A stretch of DNA of 64,000 nt from Lepidodermella squamata (Eukaryota; Gastrotricha), in assembly GCA_047495785.1 (NCBI GenBank), contig JBLDXI010000033.1:496001-560000 (forward strand), in the 5' to 3' direction. Shown here one piece after another: positions 11,420-21,020 of the stretch (position 1 is the first letter of the stretch; each line of letters opens with the position of its first letter). The notes under the pieces are model-generated. The model was given only the letters and a program-made list of their open reading frames with translations. It made no database searches and had not been told where the DNA came from. The position numbers were made by a program, and so were the translations under genes.

Positions 11420-13842
11420 ATGCTATTGATCTTTGCCACTTTTGTTCTCGGCCTAGTCGCAGGCCAAAGCAACCCACCTGTTGCCAAGCCGTATGAGCTG
11501 GTGATGCTGAACATGATGGCAGTCGCCAATCCACCTCTGCCAACTGCCTGTAGCACGGCGGCTAAGCTAGTGATTGATACCACTAACTCAAGAACCGATG
11601 TTCTGCCTGATTACCGCATACGAATGGTTCTGAAAGACGAAGGGGGAGCAGCTACAAGAGCTCCATATAGCTTCGCAAACTTCCTGTGGGAATTCGAAGC
11701 TGAGCGAAAGAACAATTCCTACGTATCTCCAATCGTCGTTGGCCCGTCTTTGGCCTGCCAAAGTAAACATTTAGCCCATGAATCATCCAGTATTGATATA
11801 TTTTTTCTCAAGCTGTGACGCTTGCGGTCAAAGTGAACTATTTCACTGAGTTCGCCGAAGGATGCGCTGGGGTTGCGTTGATTGCGAAAAAGGCTCTATA
11901 TAACCATCTCTACCGCGCGCAAGGAACATCGGACAGTATTGGAACTATGGCACCTATCTTCGCCAAACAACTTGGAGGTTGGAAACAAGTCTCGGTATTT
12001 ACATTTTCCGGAAATGTGAATGACGACCTGTTCGGGAAGAACATTCAAATCGCCCTCGCCCAGCAGGGTATTGAATCGCCGTACTATGGGAGTGAAGCTG
12101 ATCTCACCCTGGCTATGGTAGAGGGTATGAAGAATCAAGGCGCGAGAATCATCATTTCTGCGCATGGGCAGACATGGCTTTTCGTGAAAATGCTGTGTCT
12201 GGCCTATCAAGCTGGGATGACAGCTCCTTTCTATGCTTACTTTGGCCACATTCTAACCTTTGTAACGGCAGAAGATGCAGCTCTACCCCTCATCCCTGGC
12301 TGCACTCGTCCAATGATCGCTGAGATGTTGAAAATCACCTTTTTCTTCGGCCTGGTTCAAAGCGCTTGGGAAAAGTTCGGACCAACGCCGTTTGGCTACG
12401 ATACCGACGCATTTGAAACCTATCTCAAACGAGAACTCAATGGTACGAAAGTCAACGATATGGGGCAAAGGCATATCTGCCATGATGCAGCTATGGGAAC
12501 TGTTTTGGCTTTGAATCGAAGCGAAACCATACTCCGACAACGGTATAACATGAGTTTGAAGGATTTCGAAACATATCCTGAACTAGTTCGGCAAGTTGTG
12601 AATGCCAGCACAGCCGCTACGGACTTTGACGGGCTTCGAATTGGTAGGATCAAGTACTCAGACAGATTGCTGATCGACACCGAAGACGTGTATCTGATCC
12701 AACAAAATGCTGGGGCAGTTCGGTTGATTTTCAAAAGTAATCGGCTTGACACAGACTGGCGAACCCTCTTGAACGCTAGTACCTATAAAGTCATACCACT
12801 TCAAAGCCCAGTCTGGTTCACTAAGTCCGGCCAGCCACCGAAAGATCTGTCAAGCATGCTTCATCTAACTAACCAGTTTTCCGTAGCTGCGTTTGTGATT
12901 CTCCTACTAATCGCACTAGCGTTGATTGTCAAACAAGTCATCATTTTCATCCGATTACAGCGTCATGCTGATCGGGATCGTTTCATCTTCTATTTTGACT
13001 CCCCAACCAATTCTGTTTTGCTGTTCGGTAGCGTCGTTGTTGAATTCGGTGTCCTAATTTTGCTGTTTGAGCTTTTGTTGCAAAGCGAGTCGCTTTGTAA
13101 GATCCGCCCACTGTTCATCACTATCGGAATTTGCATTAGCAACTGCGCCATCATGGTTCGAATATTCGGACTGCGTGACATCATGCGATCTCTCAAGGCC
13201 ATCATGTTCAAAAGCCAAAGCAATGCTATTTCCTCGGAAGAGTTCAAGGAACATATGGATCAAAGAGTTCCGAAGTCGAAATGCTACCAGCTTGCAGTTG
13301 CTCTAGTCTTGTCAATAAGTTTCATTGTTGCTGTAATCGCTTGGATCTTGGCTGATTCGTTCAAAGTTAGGTACATAACTTCGCCTGTTTTCTTTGATGA
13401 AAATATTGATTCTTACTACGACGTTCGATACTACGCCTGTACTTCGAATATGGAATACCCATGGCTGGCTGGTTTTATTGGGCTAAATGCGTTCATCCTA
13501 CTTGCCAATTGCTTTTTTGCCTATGACAGCCGGACAAAGCTGAAGATCCTTCATTTCTATGACTACGAATGCAACTGCCTGCGAGTTGCAATTCTGAATT
13601 CAGCAACAATATTTTTCGCTTTTTTGCTGATTGTTTTCCTACTAGCGGGTTCGGATTTCAGTCAAATGATAACGGTTGTTGTTGGAGCGCTAATTTTTTC
13701 TGGTGGAAATTACATGAGTTTGACATTCCCGATTTGGTCAAACTTGTGGCCTGTAGTTACGAATAAGAACACTAAAATAGCAGTCAGCTCGGGTTCACAT
13801 CAGCAAATTCTCGTTGCCCCAGCTCAACAGAAAAATGCATGA
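11420..13842 (+). CDS. GABA-B-like class C G-protein-coupled receptor 2
   Basis: Two exons (11420-11762 and 11813-13842; 50-bp intron, GTAAAC...CTCAAG) give 790 residues. The intron lies at exactly the same codon and phase as in receptors 1 and 3. Signal peptide MLLIFATFVLGLVAGQ, then a flytrap domain (VMLNMMAVANPPLPTAC, NSRTDVLPDYRIRMVLKDEG) and a GABA-B-like seven-helix domain (CKIRPLFITIG, FGLRDIMRSLK, WLAGFIGLNAFILLANCFFA). The tail after helix 7 is about 30 residues, polar, without a coiled coil. Closely related to receptor 1 and probably a local duplicate with its own TATA box. It lacks any sign of the GABA-B heterodimerisation tail, so it may act alone or pair differently. Confidence 0.9.
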
Positions 13843-14071
13843 GACCAAATCTAACTTGTTAAAACCAATTCTTCTACGCATCATGCTGAATGCTGAATGT
13901 ACGTCTGAAATTGTAAAAAGCGAGCTGCTTCTTCCGCTTCAAGATTTTGTTGTTGCGCTATTATCAGCAGCGCTAGAATTAAACAGCAACGAATTTCAAT
14001 AAATCTCTATTTACTCTCCGAGGTGCACTGCAGTTTGTCGAAATCAATTTTAATATAAAATTTTAATATAC

Positions 14072-15256
14072 ATGTATTTTCTTTCACGAGTAACCATGCC
14101 CTGGAAGTATATGCCTCTCACCGTGATCATCAAAATTGCTATTCTAAGTGAAGTGGGAGGGCTTAGCCTTAGCGAGCAGCTGCTTGACGAATGTCCACAT
14201 CTAAGTCCTGAATCCTACACCCCACAATGCGTAACAAGTCGAGAAGATCGCGATAAATGTAAAAAAATTAGGATTTCATTGTTGTTCAACTTCGACCGCT
14301 TTATTGGAATCGACGATGTCGCCGAGCAGGTATCTCTTTCTGGTAATCTCGGAGCTCGATGGTCTGTAAGGTGCCGACCAGAAAATCTCCACCCAATCTG
14401 GATCCCGAAGTCAAAAGGGACGAAAGAAGCCAGGGTGAACCTGAAAAGCGACTTGTTTTGGAAACCACCACTGTTCCACTCCAACGCGGCTGTAGAGATG
14501 GGCATGGCTGAGGGATTTACCGAGAAGTTTTGGAGCAATATTCGAAGAAATGGTGATATCGAGTTTTACTGGCGACGGTTCGGAGTATTTGTTTCATCGC
14601 AGAAGTCGATGGATTTCTCAGCGTTTCCGTTCGAAACTCAAACGGTGTCACTAGATTTCAACCTTGAACTAGCAGAATCTCGTATCCTATTAAGTAATAT
14701 ATCTTATGAAGTCGCTCCAGAATTTGTGACGGAGGGTCAGAACTGGGGTTATGTTGGCATGTATCATCAGATGTCTGTTCAGAATTCAACGCAATCAGCA
14801 CGGATTTTCCTTCAATTTAAAAGACGGCCCGAGCGTGTAATCCAAAGCATGCTATTGCCAGTCCCATTTCTTGTCGGCCTGCAGGTCGCTTCGATAATTA
14901 TTCCACCTGGTTATTCCGAACGACCAGAATTGTGCGTGGCTATACTTCTTGCAACAGCCGTATATCAGGGCGAGCTGTACAAAACAGTCCCGCCAAAACC
15001 ATATCGAATAGCCCTAGCGACTTACATCGATTTCAGCTCCGTGCTAGCTTGGCTGATTGCGTTATACACACTAGCTGTTTCATGCATTTCCGGGAACAAA
15101 TCTGCGAAAATCGGCAAATGGTTTGCTGAACACAGCGAGATCCTCAAAAGTTGCGGAATCGAATTCAAACGGCTTAGGGTTATAGACTTTTTCGTTTTCT
15201 TTGTCGCTACTGTACTTTACATCGCTATTCAGTGTTCTATTGTTTTCAACGAGTAA
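14072..15256 (+). CDS. pLGIC 2: ligand-gated ion channel subunit lacking the Cys-loop
   Basis: Single exon, up to 394 residues. The start is uncertain: Met1, Met9 and Met14 are all possible, and Met14 (MPLTVIIKIAILSEVGG) gives the most typical signal peptide. N-terminal cysteines ECPHLSPESYTPQC, KCKK and VRCRPE are kept. The Cys-loop reads SSQKSMDFSAFPFETQTVSL, so both cysteines are gone (Lys and Val), as in pLGICs 1, 3 and 4. M2 is ERPELCVAILLATAVYQGEL, acidic at -1' and at 17'. The short M3-M4 loop and terminal M4 follow the family pattern. With genes 3 and 4 it forms a tight three-gene subfamily sharing AILLATAVYQ in M2. Confidence 0.95.
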   Translation: MYFLSRVTMPWKYMPLTVIIKIAILSEVGGLSLSEQLLDECPHLSPESYTPQCVTSREDRDKCKKIRISLLFNFDRFIGIDDVAEQVSLSGNLGARWSVRCRPENLHPIWIPKSKGTKEARVNLKSDLFWKPPLFHSNAAVEMGMAEGFTEKFWSNIRRNGDIEFYWRRFGVFVSSQKSMDFSAFPFETQTVSLDFNLELAESRILLSNISYEVAPEFVTEGQNWGYVGMYHQMSVQNSTQSARIFLQFKRRPERVIQSMLLPVPFLVGLQVASIIIPPGYSERPELCVAILLATAVYQGELYKTVPPKPYRIALATYIDFSSVLAWLIALYTLAVSCISGNKSAKIGKWFAEHSEILKSCGIEFKRLRVIDFFVFFVATVLYIAIQCSIVFNE

Positions 15257-15478
15257 ATAAGTCTTTCAGGAATTTAGTGTGCTCATGGCTTCATAAGTTA
15301 GCTTATGATTGATTTCCAGAAATACCTAAACAGACTGCTAGACCTTGCGCCATGGGAGCAAATTGTTCGAACCACACACGCGGATATTGCATGCTTTCTG
15401 TATTTACTTCATCGATAAAACGTTGATTCAGTTACGCCAAGCGTTTGTCTGCCTCTAGCCATCTCATTTAGCCTGAAG

Positions 15479-16606
15479 ATGATAAGGATCTTGCTGCTTT
15501 TTATTGCAGTTTATTCAACCCATGGTAGCATCAGTGAGCAGTTGGTTGAGGTATGCAACAACCTGAGTCCTGAAGTCTACAGTCCCAATTGCCTGCTGGG
15601 TCGTTCAAAACTCCCTGATTGCTCGCGTATGACTGTTACATTGGTACCTCAACTTGATCGATTTGTTCACATTGACGATTTGTCCGAATTATTTTCAGTA
15701 ACTGCACGCTTAGAAACTAGGTGGGACGTGATTTGCAGTGGTTGGATTAGAAGCAACAGTACATTAATACTACCAGCAGCTCTAAATTTAGCAAAGGAAA
15801 ATATCTGGAAACCACCGATTTTCCACTCAAATGCCGAGGCGGACTTCGGTATGCAAGAGGGATTCTTGGAAACACTTTATTGTCTGATTCACAAAAATGG
15901 TACAATTCGATTTACATGGACTAGATTCGGAGTTATCGTCTCTTCACAGAGCTCAATGCATTATGCCGACTACCCGTTTGATGAGCAAATTGTATCTCTC
16001 GATTTCCGACTAGAGATTGAACCTGCTGCATTTTTCTTTGCGAACCGGTCATTAAGCGTATCGCCGAAATTCATCCAGCCCGGGCAGAACTGGGAATTAC
16101 TTGAAGTTTCAAAAGACCTGAAGAAAGTATCAAAAGACAACGCCAAAACTCGATTATTTATGCGGTTTCGGAGAAAACCCGAGTCCGTTATATTCAGCAA
16201 TTTGATTCCTGTTGCTTTTCTGACAGCGCTTCAGGTTGCATCCCTTCTTTTCCCAAGGAACAGCTCTGGGCGCGCGGAATTCTGCGCTTGCATTCTCTTG
16301 GCTACAGCAGTGTATCAGAGTGAACTTTTCAGCAAAATACCACCCAAGCCGTACGCCGTTGCTTTGGCTACTTACAACGATTTGAGCTCACTGTTGACTT
16401 GGCTTATCACTCTCTACTCTCTGTCTTTCCCATCTATGTCAACAACCAGACTAGGCGTATGGCTTTCAGACCGCAGCAAAATTTGGAAAATAATAGGAGT
16501 CGACGTGAAACGCCATCGAATCATTGATTTCGTCGCCTTTTTTGTATTCCTAGCTATCTTCATAGCGTTACAAGTCTATATCGGAAATTTGGCGAAGAGG
16601 AAATGA
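15479..16606 (+). CDS. pLGIC 3: ligand-gated ion channel subunit lacking the Cys-loop and the acidic -1' residue
   Basis: Single exon, 375 residues, the shortest of the array. Signal peptide MIRILLLFIAVYSTHG; N-terminal cysteines in VCNNLSPEVYSPNC, DCSR and VICSG. The Cys-loop region SSQSSMHYADYPFDEQIVSL lacks both cysteines, and its usual Met-Asp is Met-His. The M2 entrance reads SSGRAEFCACILLATAVYQ: Gly at -1' where nearly all neighbours have Asp or Glu, so ion selectivity may differ or it may be a non-pore-defining partner subunit. Its stop is only 64 bp before the next channel gene, with an AATAAA (16608-16613) between them. Confidence 0.94.
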   Translation: MIRILLLFIAVYSTHGSISEQLVEVCNNLSPEVYSPNCLLGRSKLPDCSRMTVTLVPQLDRFVHIDDLSELFSVTARLETRWDVICSGWIRSNSTLILPAALNLAKENIWKPPIFHSNAEADFGMQEGFLETLYCLIHKNGTIRFTWTRFGVIVSSQSSMHYADYPFDEQIVSLDFRLEIEPAAFFFANRSLSVSPKFIQPGQNWELLEVSKDLKKVSKDNAKTRLFMRFRRKPESVIFSNLIPVAFLTALQVASLLFPRNSSGRAEFCACILLATAVYQSELFSKIPPKPYAVALATYNDLSSLLTWLITLYSLSFPSMSTTRLGVWLSDRSKIWKIIGVDVKRHRIIDFVAFFVFLAIFIALQVYIGNLAKRK

Positions 16607-16670
16607 AAATAAAGGCTTTGTTGTTACTATTGAATTTTCTGTGTTTTTTCCACTCCTTGTATAAGGTATC
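16607..16670 (+). promoter_or_regulatory. 64-bp intercistronic region with polyadenylation signal and candidate trans-splice acceptor
   Basis: Right after the pLGIC 3 stop comes AATAAA (16608-16613), then a pyrimidine-rich stretch (TTTTTTCCACTCCTTG) and AG (16664-16665), 5 bp before the pLGIC 4 ATG. There is no space for a conventional promoter. This layout resembles trans-spliced operons; direct evidence would be a spliced leader on the pLGIC 4 mRNA. Confidence 0.4.
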
Positions 16671-17861
16671 ATGTGTAAAATACCATATTTTTTACTTTTC
16701 TTATTAGAATCTTCCGATGCAAGCTTGTCAAGCTATATTGCCGAGAAATGCCCGAATCTAGCATTCGAAGTTTATACACCTAGATGTCCGATTGCCGAAA
16801 CCGAAAGTAATGGTGACATGTGCCAGGCGGAGAAGATTGAATTGGTCATGAAATTGCAACGCTTCATTGGCATCGATGACGTGGCCGAGGTCATCTCTGT
16901 CGCGGGTGAGCTGGAACTGGATTGGGAGACCAATTGCATGTTCAAAAATCTACGAAATTCAACCTGGGATGTGAAAGGTAGTGGCAAGAGTGGAATAGAA
17001 TACCGTGCTAATCTTCAGAAAGATGCCTTCTGGAGGCCACTTATTACTCACTCAAACGCCGCTAGTGAATATGGTATGAAAAAGGGATTTTCAGAGACTT
17101 TTCAGTTCATTAAGCTTAGGAAGACATCTCAATTCACCTGGCGGCGATTCGGCGTGTTCAAATCAACGCAAAAGAAGATGAACTTCAGGAATTTCCCATT
17201 CGACCAGCAATCTCTATATATTGAATTTACTTCGCCTTGTACTTCCCGCTTTTGCGAAGTTAGGCCACATTTATCGGTTCTTGCTGATTTCATGCCACAG
17301 GGTTCTAATTGGGAATTAATAAGCGTTAACTTTAGCACAGATAGCACAAAATCTGACAGCATTATTCGGTTTACGCTTGACGTTAGACGTAAGCCGCATT
17401 CAGTTATTCAAAGCTCGCTGATGCCCGTCCCATTCCTCACTTTCCTTCAACTCGCTTCTGTACCTCTAACACCCGGATTGACGGAGAGACCTGCATTTTG
17501 CGTAGCTCTGTTACTTGCTACTGCGATCTATCAGAATGAGCTGTGGTCAAAAGTCCCGGCAAAGCCATACCGAATAGCTATGGCGAATTATAACGATTTC
17601 AGCTCATTATTATCGTGGCTGATTACGCTCTATTGTCTATTCTCATGCTGTGTCACGAAACAGGAGGCAAAATACGGCCAATGGTTTGCGGGTAGCAGTT
17701 ATCTTTTCAAGTCTTGTGGGATTGACGTGAGCCGCTCCAGATTAATGGATCTGTGTGCCTTTTGTATAGCTTTTCCTACATTCTGTGCCATTCAGTTTTA
17801 CATTGCCGAAGTAGCATGGAACTCTAACCTTACGGTCTCTTATGCGAATCCAATGAAATAA
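16671..17861 (+). CDS. pLGIC 4: ligand-gated ion channel subunit lacking the Cys-loop
   Basis: Single exon, 396 residues. Signal peptide MCKIPYFLLFLLESSDA; N-terminal cysteines KCPNLAFEVYTPRC, MCQ and TNCMF. The Cys-loop reads STQKKMNFRNFPFDQQSLYI, with Lys and Leu in place of the cysteines, while FPFD is conserved. M2: ERPAFCVALLLATAIYQNEL. Extra cysteines occur just past the loop (SPCTSRFCEV), which could form a different disulfide. The M3-M4 loop is short. Probably co-expressed with pLGIC 3 given the 64-bp spacing. It is the last of the four cysteine-less members; all channels further right have at least one Cys-loop cysteine. Confidence 0.95.
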   Translation: MCKIPYFLLFLLESSDASLSSYIAEKCPNLAFEVYTPRCPIAETESNGDMCQAEKIELVMKLQRFIGIDDVAEVISVAGELELDWETNCMFKNLRNSTWDVKGSGKSGIEYRANLQKDAFWRPLITHSNAASEYGMKKGFSETFQFIKLRKTSQFTWRRFGVFKSTQKKMNFRNFPFDQQSLYIEFTSPCTSRFCEVRPHLSVLADFMPQGSNWELISVNFSTDSTKSDSIIRFTLDVRRKPHSVIQSSLMPVPFLTFLQLASVPLTPGLTERPAFCVALLLATAIYQNELWSKVPAKPYRIAMANYNDFSSLLSWLITLYCLFSCCVTKQEAKYGQWFAGSSYLFKSCGIDVSRSRLMDLCAFCIAFPTFCAIQFYIAEVAWNSNLTVSYANPMK

Positions 17862-18634
17862 AAGCATGAGCTTTGGGCGAAAATTACGAACTCCCCAAAG
17901 ATTTTTCCAAGTGCTATGTTTGTTGTTAAACTCAATATTACCTATATTGTATTTTTCACCAAGGTCGAATGATTCTTCTACAGTCGATCGGAGAGCAAAA
18001 ATTAGCTATTTGGATCCAGTGAGGATCGTTGGACTCGTTGGACAACTTTTTGCCCGCGACATCTAAATGTCCACAAAATTCTTATTTATTGACTGTCTGA
18101 AGCACGAAATAAAGCCTTTTCGATGTCCGCTATTAAACAAATGCGACAGCCGAGTAAATATTTGTGACAATTACCGTATTTTTCTTAATAAAACATTCTG
18201 TTAAGCACTCTTTAAGTAGTAAATTTGCAGATCGCATGAAAAATTCCCGAACTCCGATACTATCGATTTTGTTATCGTCATTATTCATCCACCTCACTGA
18301 GACCACGCTCTTATACTCCATCTGAGTAAATAATATGTTCACAGTACAAAGCTAGACGTATCGCATTATTGCATGATGCGTTCTGGTGGTGCGACGTTGA
18401 ATGTTATCAGCATTCTATTCTCTATGGTTATCAGATATCTGCACGAATTGAAACTAAATTAAAACGTTGGATTAAACGTTAGAATTCCTCGTTGGCAAAT
18501 AATCGAAAGCGCTGTTTACGATTCAAATCGATACTGCTGGAATTTTTAACGAGCAATCAACTCTAGTGACAAGTTTCAAACCTTCTGCGACGTTGGTGAC
18601 AAGACTCGTTATTCTTTGCCCTAGAGATATTGAA
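17862..18634. other. intergenic region between pLGIC 4 and pLGIC 5
   Basis: AT-rich with no recognisable gene. It marks the boundary between the Cys-loop-less group and the cysteine-containing group. The in-frame stretch 18566-18634 upstream of pLGIC 5 is treated as 5'UTR because it lacks a signal peptide. Confidence 0.45.
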
Positions 18635-19798
18635 ATGCTCCTTCTGCTTCTCCTTTATTCACTGACCTTCCTAATTTGCCCATCGTTAGCCGCCTTGGTG
18701 ACTAAGGGCGAAGAATTCTTTTACAATTGCTCCAATACTAGATGGGAAATTTACGCTCCAGGATGTATTGACGGGCGTCCGTCGAGTTCAAACTCGTCAG
18801 GGCTAGGAAATTGCGCCCTAATGAAAGCAGAAATACGTTTCTACCCTGAACGCTTCTATTCCATCGATGATCCACGCGAAAGACTAACTGTTACAGGATC
18901 CGTTTTCTTGAAGTGGAACATTCGTTGCCCTGGGTACTCAATGACAGATCAAGACATCAAACTGGACGAATCGCTAATCTGGAGACCAACAATTTACCAT
19001 CGAAACGCCGTCAGCAACTTCGGAATGGGCGGAAGTGAGTTCACTGCGAGATTTCATACGTTCTACAGCGCTCCTGATAAAGCGATGAGGATTCTCTGGC
19101 AACAGTACGGCGTATTCGAGTCTTATTGCAACATGGATTTCGCCAAATTCCCATTTGACCAACAAGCCTGCTCGTTAGATTTTGTGGCCCAGGAAAACGC
19201 GGATGCAGTGATTCTCGAGATCAAGCAAGCCATGGAGTTTGACGCAGAGTTCATGCCAAAATACTCTAGCACTGATTGGAAGTTGGTGAACTCAAGTTCC
19301 TACACTAAAATCACGAATATGAAAGGCAACAGAAGTACTGCTTCATTTGTGATGCATTTTCACAGGCAGCCTCAATACTATTTGTACTCCTTTATGTTAC
19401 CATGCGCATTCCTATCAACACTCCAATTAGCAATTTTCTTACTACCCCCTGAATGGCCGGAGCGGGCAGCTTTCAGCATTACAATCCTGTTGGCGGCTAC
19501 TTTTCTTCAGGGCGAGATCAGATACAGCGTTCCGCCGAAACCGGAAAGAATTTTCTTGAGCGTTTTCACAGACATTGCTTCAATTTTATCTTGGCTTTGC
19601 ACTCTATATTCCCTAATCTCCTGCGCCCTTACAGAGATGAACCAGAAGTTTTGGTACTGTGAAACTCGGTTTCTATCGCTGAAACGGATAAGATTGTTCG
19701 ACATTACTTTCTTCGTAATATCAGGCTCCGTTTTCCTAGGAGATCTATTGTATGCGTATCTAACAGCTTCCTCGGCTGGTTACTTAAATTCCAACTAA
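18635..19798 (+). CDS. pLGIC 5: Cys-loop ligand-gated ion channel subunit
   Basis: Single exon, 387 residues from Met at 18635, chosen because MLLLLLLYSLTFLICPSLAA is a clear signal peptide; an in-frame ATG 69 bp upstream (18566) would add a non-hydrophobic leader. Both Cys-loop cysteines are present (SYCNMDFAKFPFDQQACSL). N-terminal cysteines NCSNTRWEIYAPGC, GNCAL and IRCPGY. Loop C is short, contains the glycosylation site GNRST and has no vicinal cysteines, so it is not an alpha-type nicotinic subunit. M2: ERAAFSITILLAATFLQGEI. It lies 52 bp before pLGIC 6 on the same strand, a candidate shared transcription unit. Confidence 0.95.
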   Translation: MLLLLLLYSLTFLICPSLAALVTKGEEFFYNCSNTRWEIYAPGCIDGRPSSSNSSGLGNCALMKAEIRFYPERFYSIDDPRERLTVTGSVFLKWNIRCPGYSMTDQDIKLDESLIWRPTIYHRNAVSNFGMGGSEFTARFHTFYSAPDKAMRILWQQYGVFESYCNMDFAKFPFDQQACSLDFVAQENADAVILEIKQAMEFDAEFMPKYSSTDWKLVNSSSYTKITNMKGNRSTASFVMHFHRQPQYYLYSFMLPCAFLSTLQLAIFLLPPEWPERAAFSITILLAATFLQGEIRYSVPPKPERIFLSVFTDIASILSWLCTLYSLISCALTEMNQKFWYCETRFLSLKRIRLFDITFFVISGSVFLGDLLYAYLTASSAGYLNSN

Positions 19799-19850
19799 CG
19801 AAGTTCAAATAAAGTTCTTGATTGTACGTAATTTTTTCTTTTTTTAGGCT
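19799..19850 (+). promoter_or_regulatory. 52-bp intercistronic region with AATAAA and strong splice-acceptor-like site
   Basis: Between the pLGIC 5 stop and the pLGIC 6 ATG: AATAAA at 19808-19813, then an almost pure pyrimidine run ending TTTTTCTTTTTTTAG (AG 19846-19847), then the ATG 3 bp later. This is the clearest example of the spacing expected for polyadenylation of the upstream mRNA coupled to trans-splicing of the downstream one. Confidence 0.5.
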
Positions 19851-21002
19851 ATGAATTTAATTTGGATTTCGATAGCCCTTACTGGATTGATTTCGTCGCA
19901 GACTCGAAGTCAACTGTTAAAATCGGACGATTTGTTTGAGAATTGTCCGAGAGCTTGGCAGGAGGTTTACACGCCAAGCTGCTGGATAGGGCCTGATGGA
20001 AGTCCCGCTTCATCGCTCTCCTCTTGCAACCTTACAGAGGTTGAGATTCGATTCTATCCTGAAAGGTTTCACGACATTGACGATCTCGCTGAAACCATGA
20101 CTGTATCTGGATCTTTATACCTCTACTGGCCGTCAGCTTGCCCCGGCTACAAGTTGCCTAAGAATGGGTCTAACATGTACATCAGGTTGGACCCGGCTAG
20201 ATTCTGGAGGCCAACAATTTTACACGTGAATTCGGCCGATCAAATTGGGATGACTGGCGACTCCTTAGCCGAGAGATTCCATGCTAGGGTTGACTATCTC
20301 AATCGAGGCCTCGGCTTCACGTGGCAACTTTATGGAGTTTTCAAATCTTTCTGCAAGATTGACGTTTCAAACTTTCCCTTCGACAAACAAACATGTTCCT
20401 TGGAGTTTGTATCTCAGGAATCTTCCGACGCGATCAAATTTTTCATTGACGTCGGGATGGATTTTGATGATGATTTCATGCCGCCGAATTCGGAATGGAT
20501 GTTCCTTGGTGGCAAAAGCGGAGTTGATCTCGACTCCTCTCATCTGAACAATAGTGCAGCCTACTTCTCAATGAAATTTCGAAGAAGACCTGATTACTAC
20601 ATCTACTCACTAATGTTTCCGTGCGCTTTGATTGTTAGTCTTCAAATGGCTGTTCTTATTCTGCCGCCTAAAATTCCTTACCGGTCTGGCATGGGTCTTA
20701 CACTACTTCTGGCGAGCACATTTCTTCAAGCAGATATCAAGACATACATTCCTCCTAAACCAGAGAGAATTTTTCTGAGTCGATACTCGGATTTGAATGT
20801 TTTCCTATCATTTTTCTGCACCATCTACATGATGGTTTCCAGCGCTCTCGCCAAATCAACTGTAGATTGGTGGCATGTGAAAATGAGCCGAATATCAGTT
20901 CCTCGTTACCGGATTATGGACTGTGTGTTTTTCTGTGCCGCTCTTTTATTTTTTGTAGGCATAATTTTTTACGCTATTTTTGTGGCATATTTGGCGAATT
21001 GA
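19851..21002 (+). CDS. pLGIC 6: Cys-loop ligand-gated ion channel subunit with unusual pore entrance
   Basis: Single exon, 383 residues. Signal peptide MNLIWISIALTGLISSQT. Cys-loop intact (SFCKIDVSNFPFDKQTCSL). N-terminal cysteines NCPRAWQEVYTPSC, SSCN and SACPGY. The M2 entrance is PYRSGMGLTLLLASTFLQAD: Tyr at -1' instead of Asp or Glu, and small residues at 1' and 2', so conductance or selectivity probably differs from its neighbours. The PPKPERIFLS M2-M3 linker is typical. Its stop codon is only 18 bp from the stop of the convergent Rab-like gene, so the two 3' ends must overlap or nearly so. Confidence 0.95.
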   Translation: MNLIWISIALTGLISSQTRSQLLKSDDLFENCPRAWQEVYTPSCWIGPDGSPASSLSSCNLTEVEIRFYPERFHDIDDLAETMTVSGSLYLYWPSACPGYKLPKNGSNMYIRLDPARFWRPTILHVNSADQIGMTGDSLAERFHARVDYLNRGLGFTWQLYGVFKSFCKIDVSNFPFDKQTCSLEFVSQESSDAIKFFIDVGMDFDDDFMPPNSEWMFLGGKSGVDLDSSHLNNSAAYFSMKFRRRPDYYIYSLMFPCALIVSLQMAVLILPPKIPYRSGMGLTLLLASTFLQADIKTYIPPKPERIFLSRYSDLNVFLSFFCTIYMMVSSALAKSTVDWWHVKMSRISVPRYRIMDCVFFCAALLFFVGIIFYAIFVAYLAN

Positions 21003-21020
21003 TTAAAATTAAAATTAAAT

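Noticed and set aside
7073-17861. pLGICs 1-4 as pseudogenes because they lack the Cys-loop cysteines
   Set aside because: The frames are full-length with intact signal peptide, FPFD, pore and M4, and both cysteines are replaced together in every copy.
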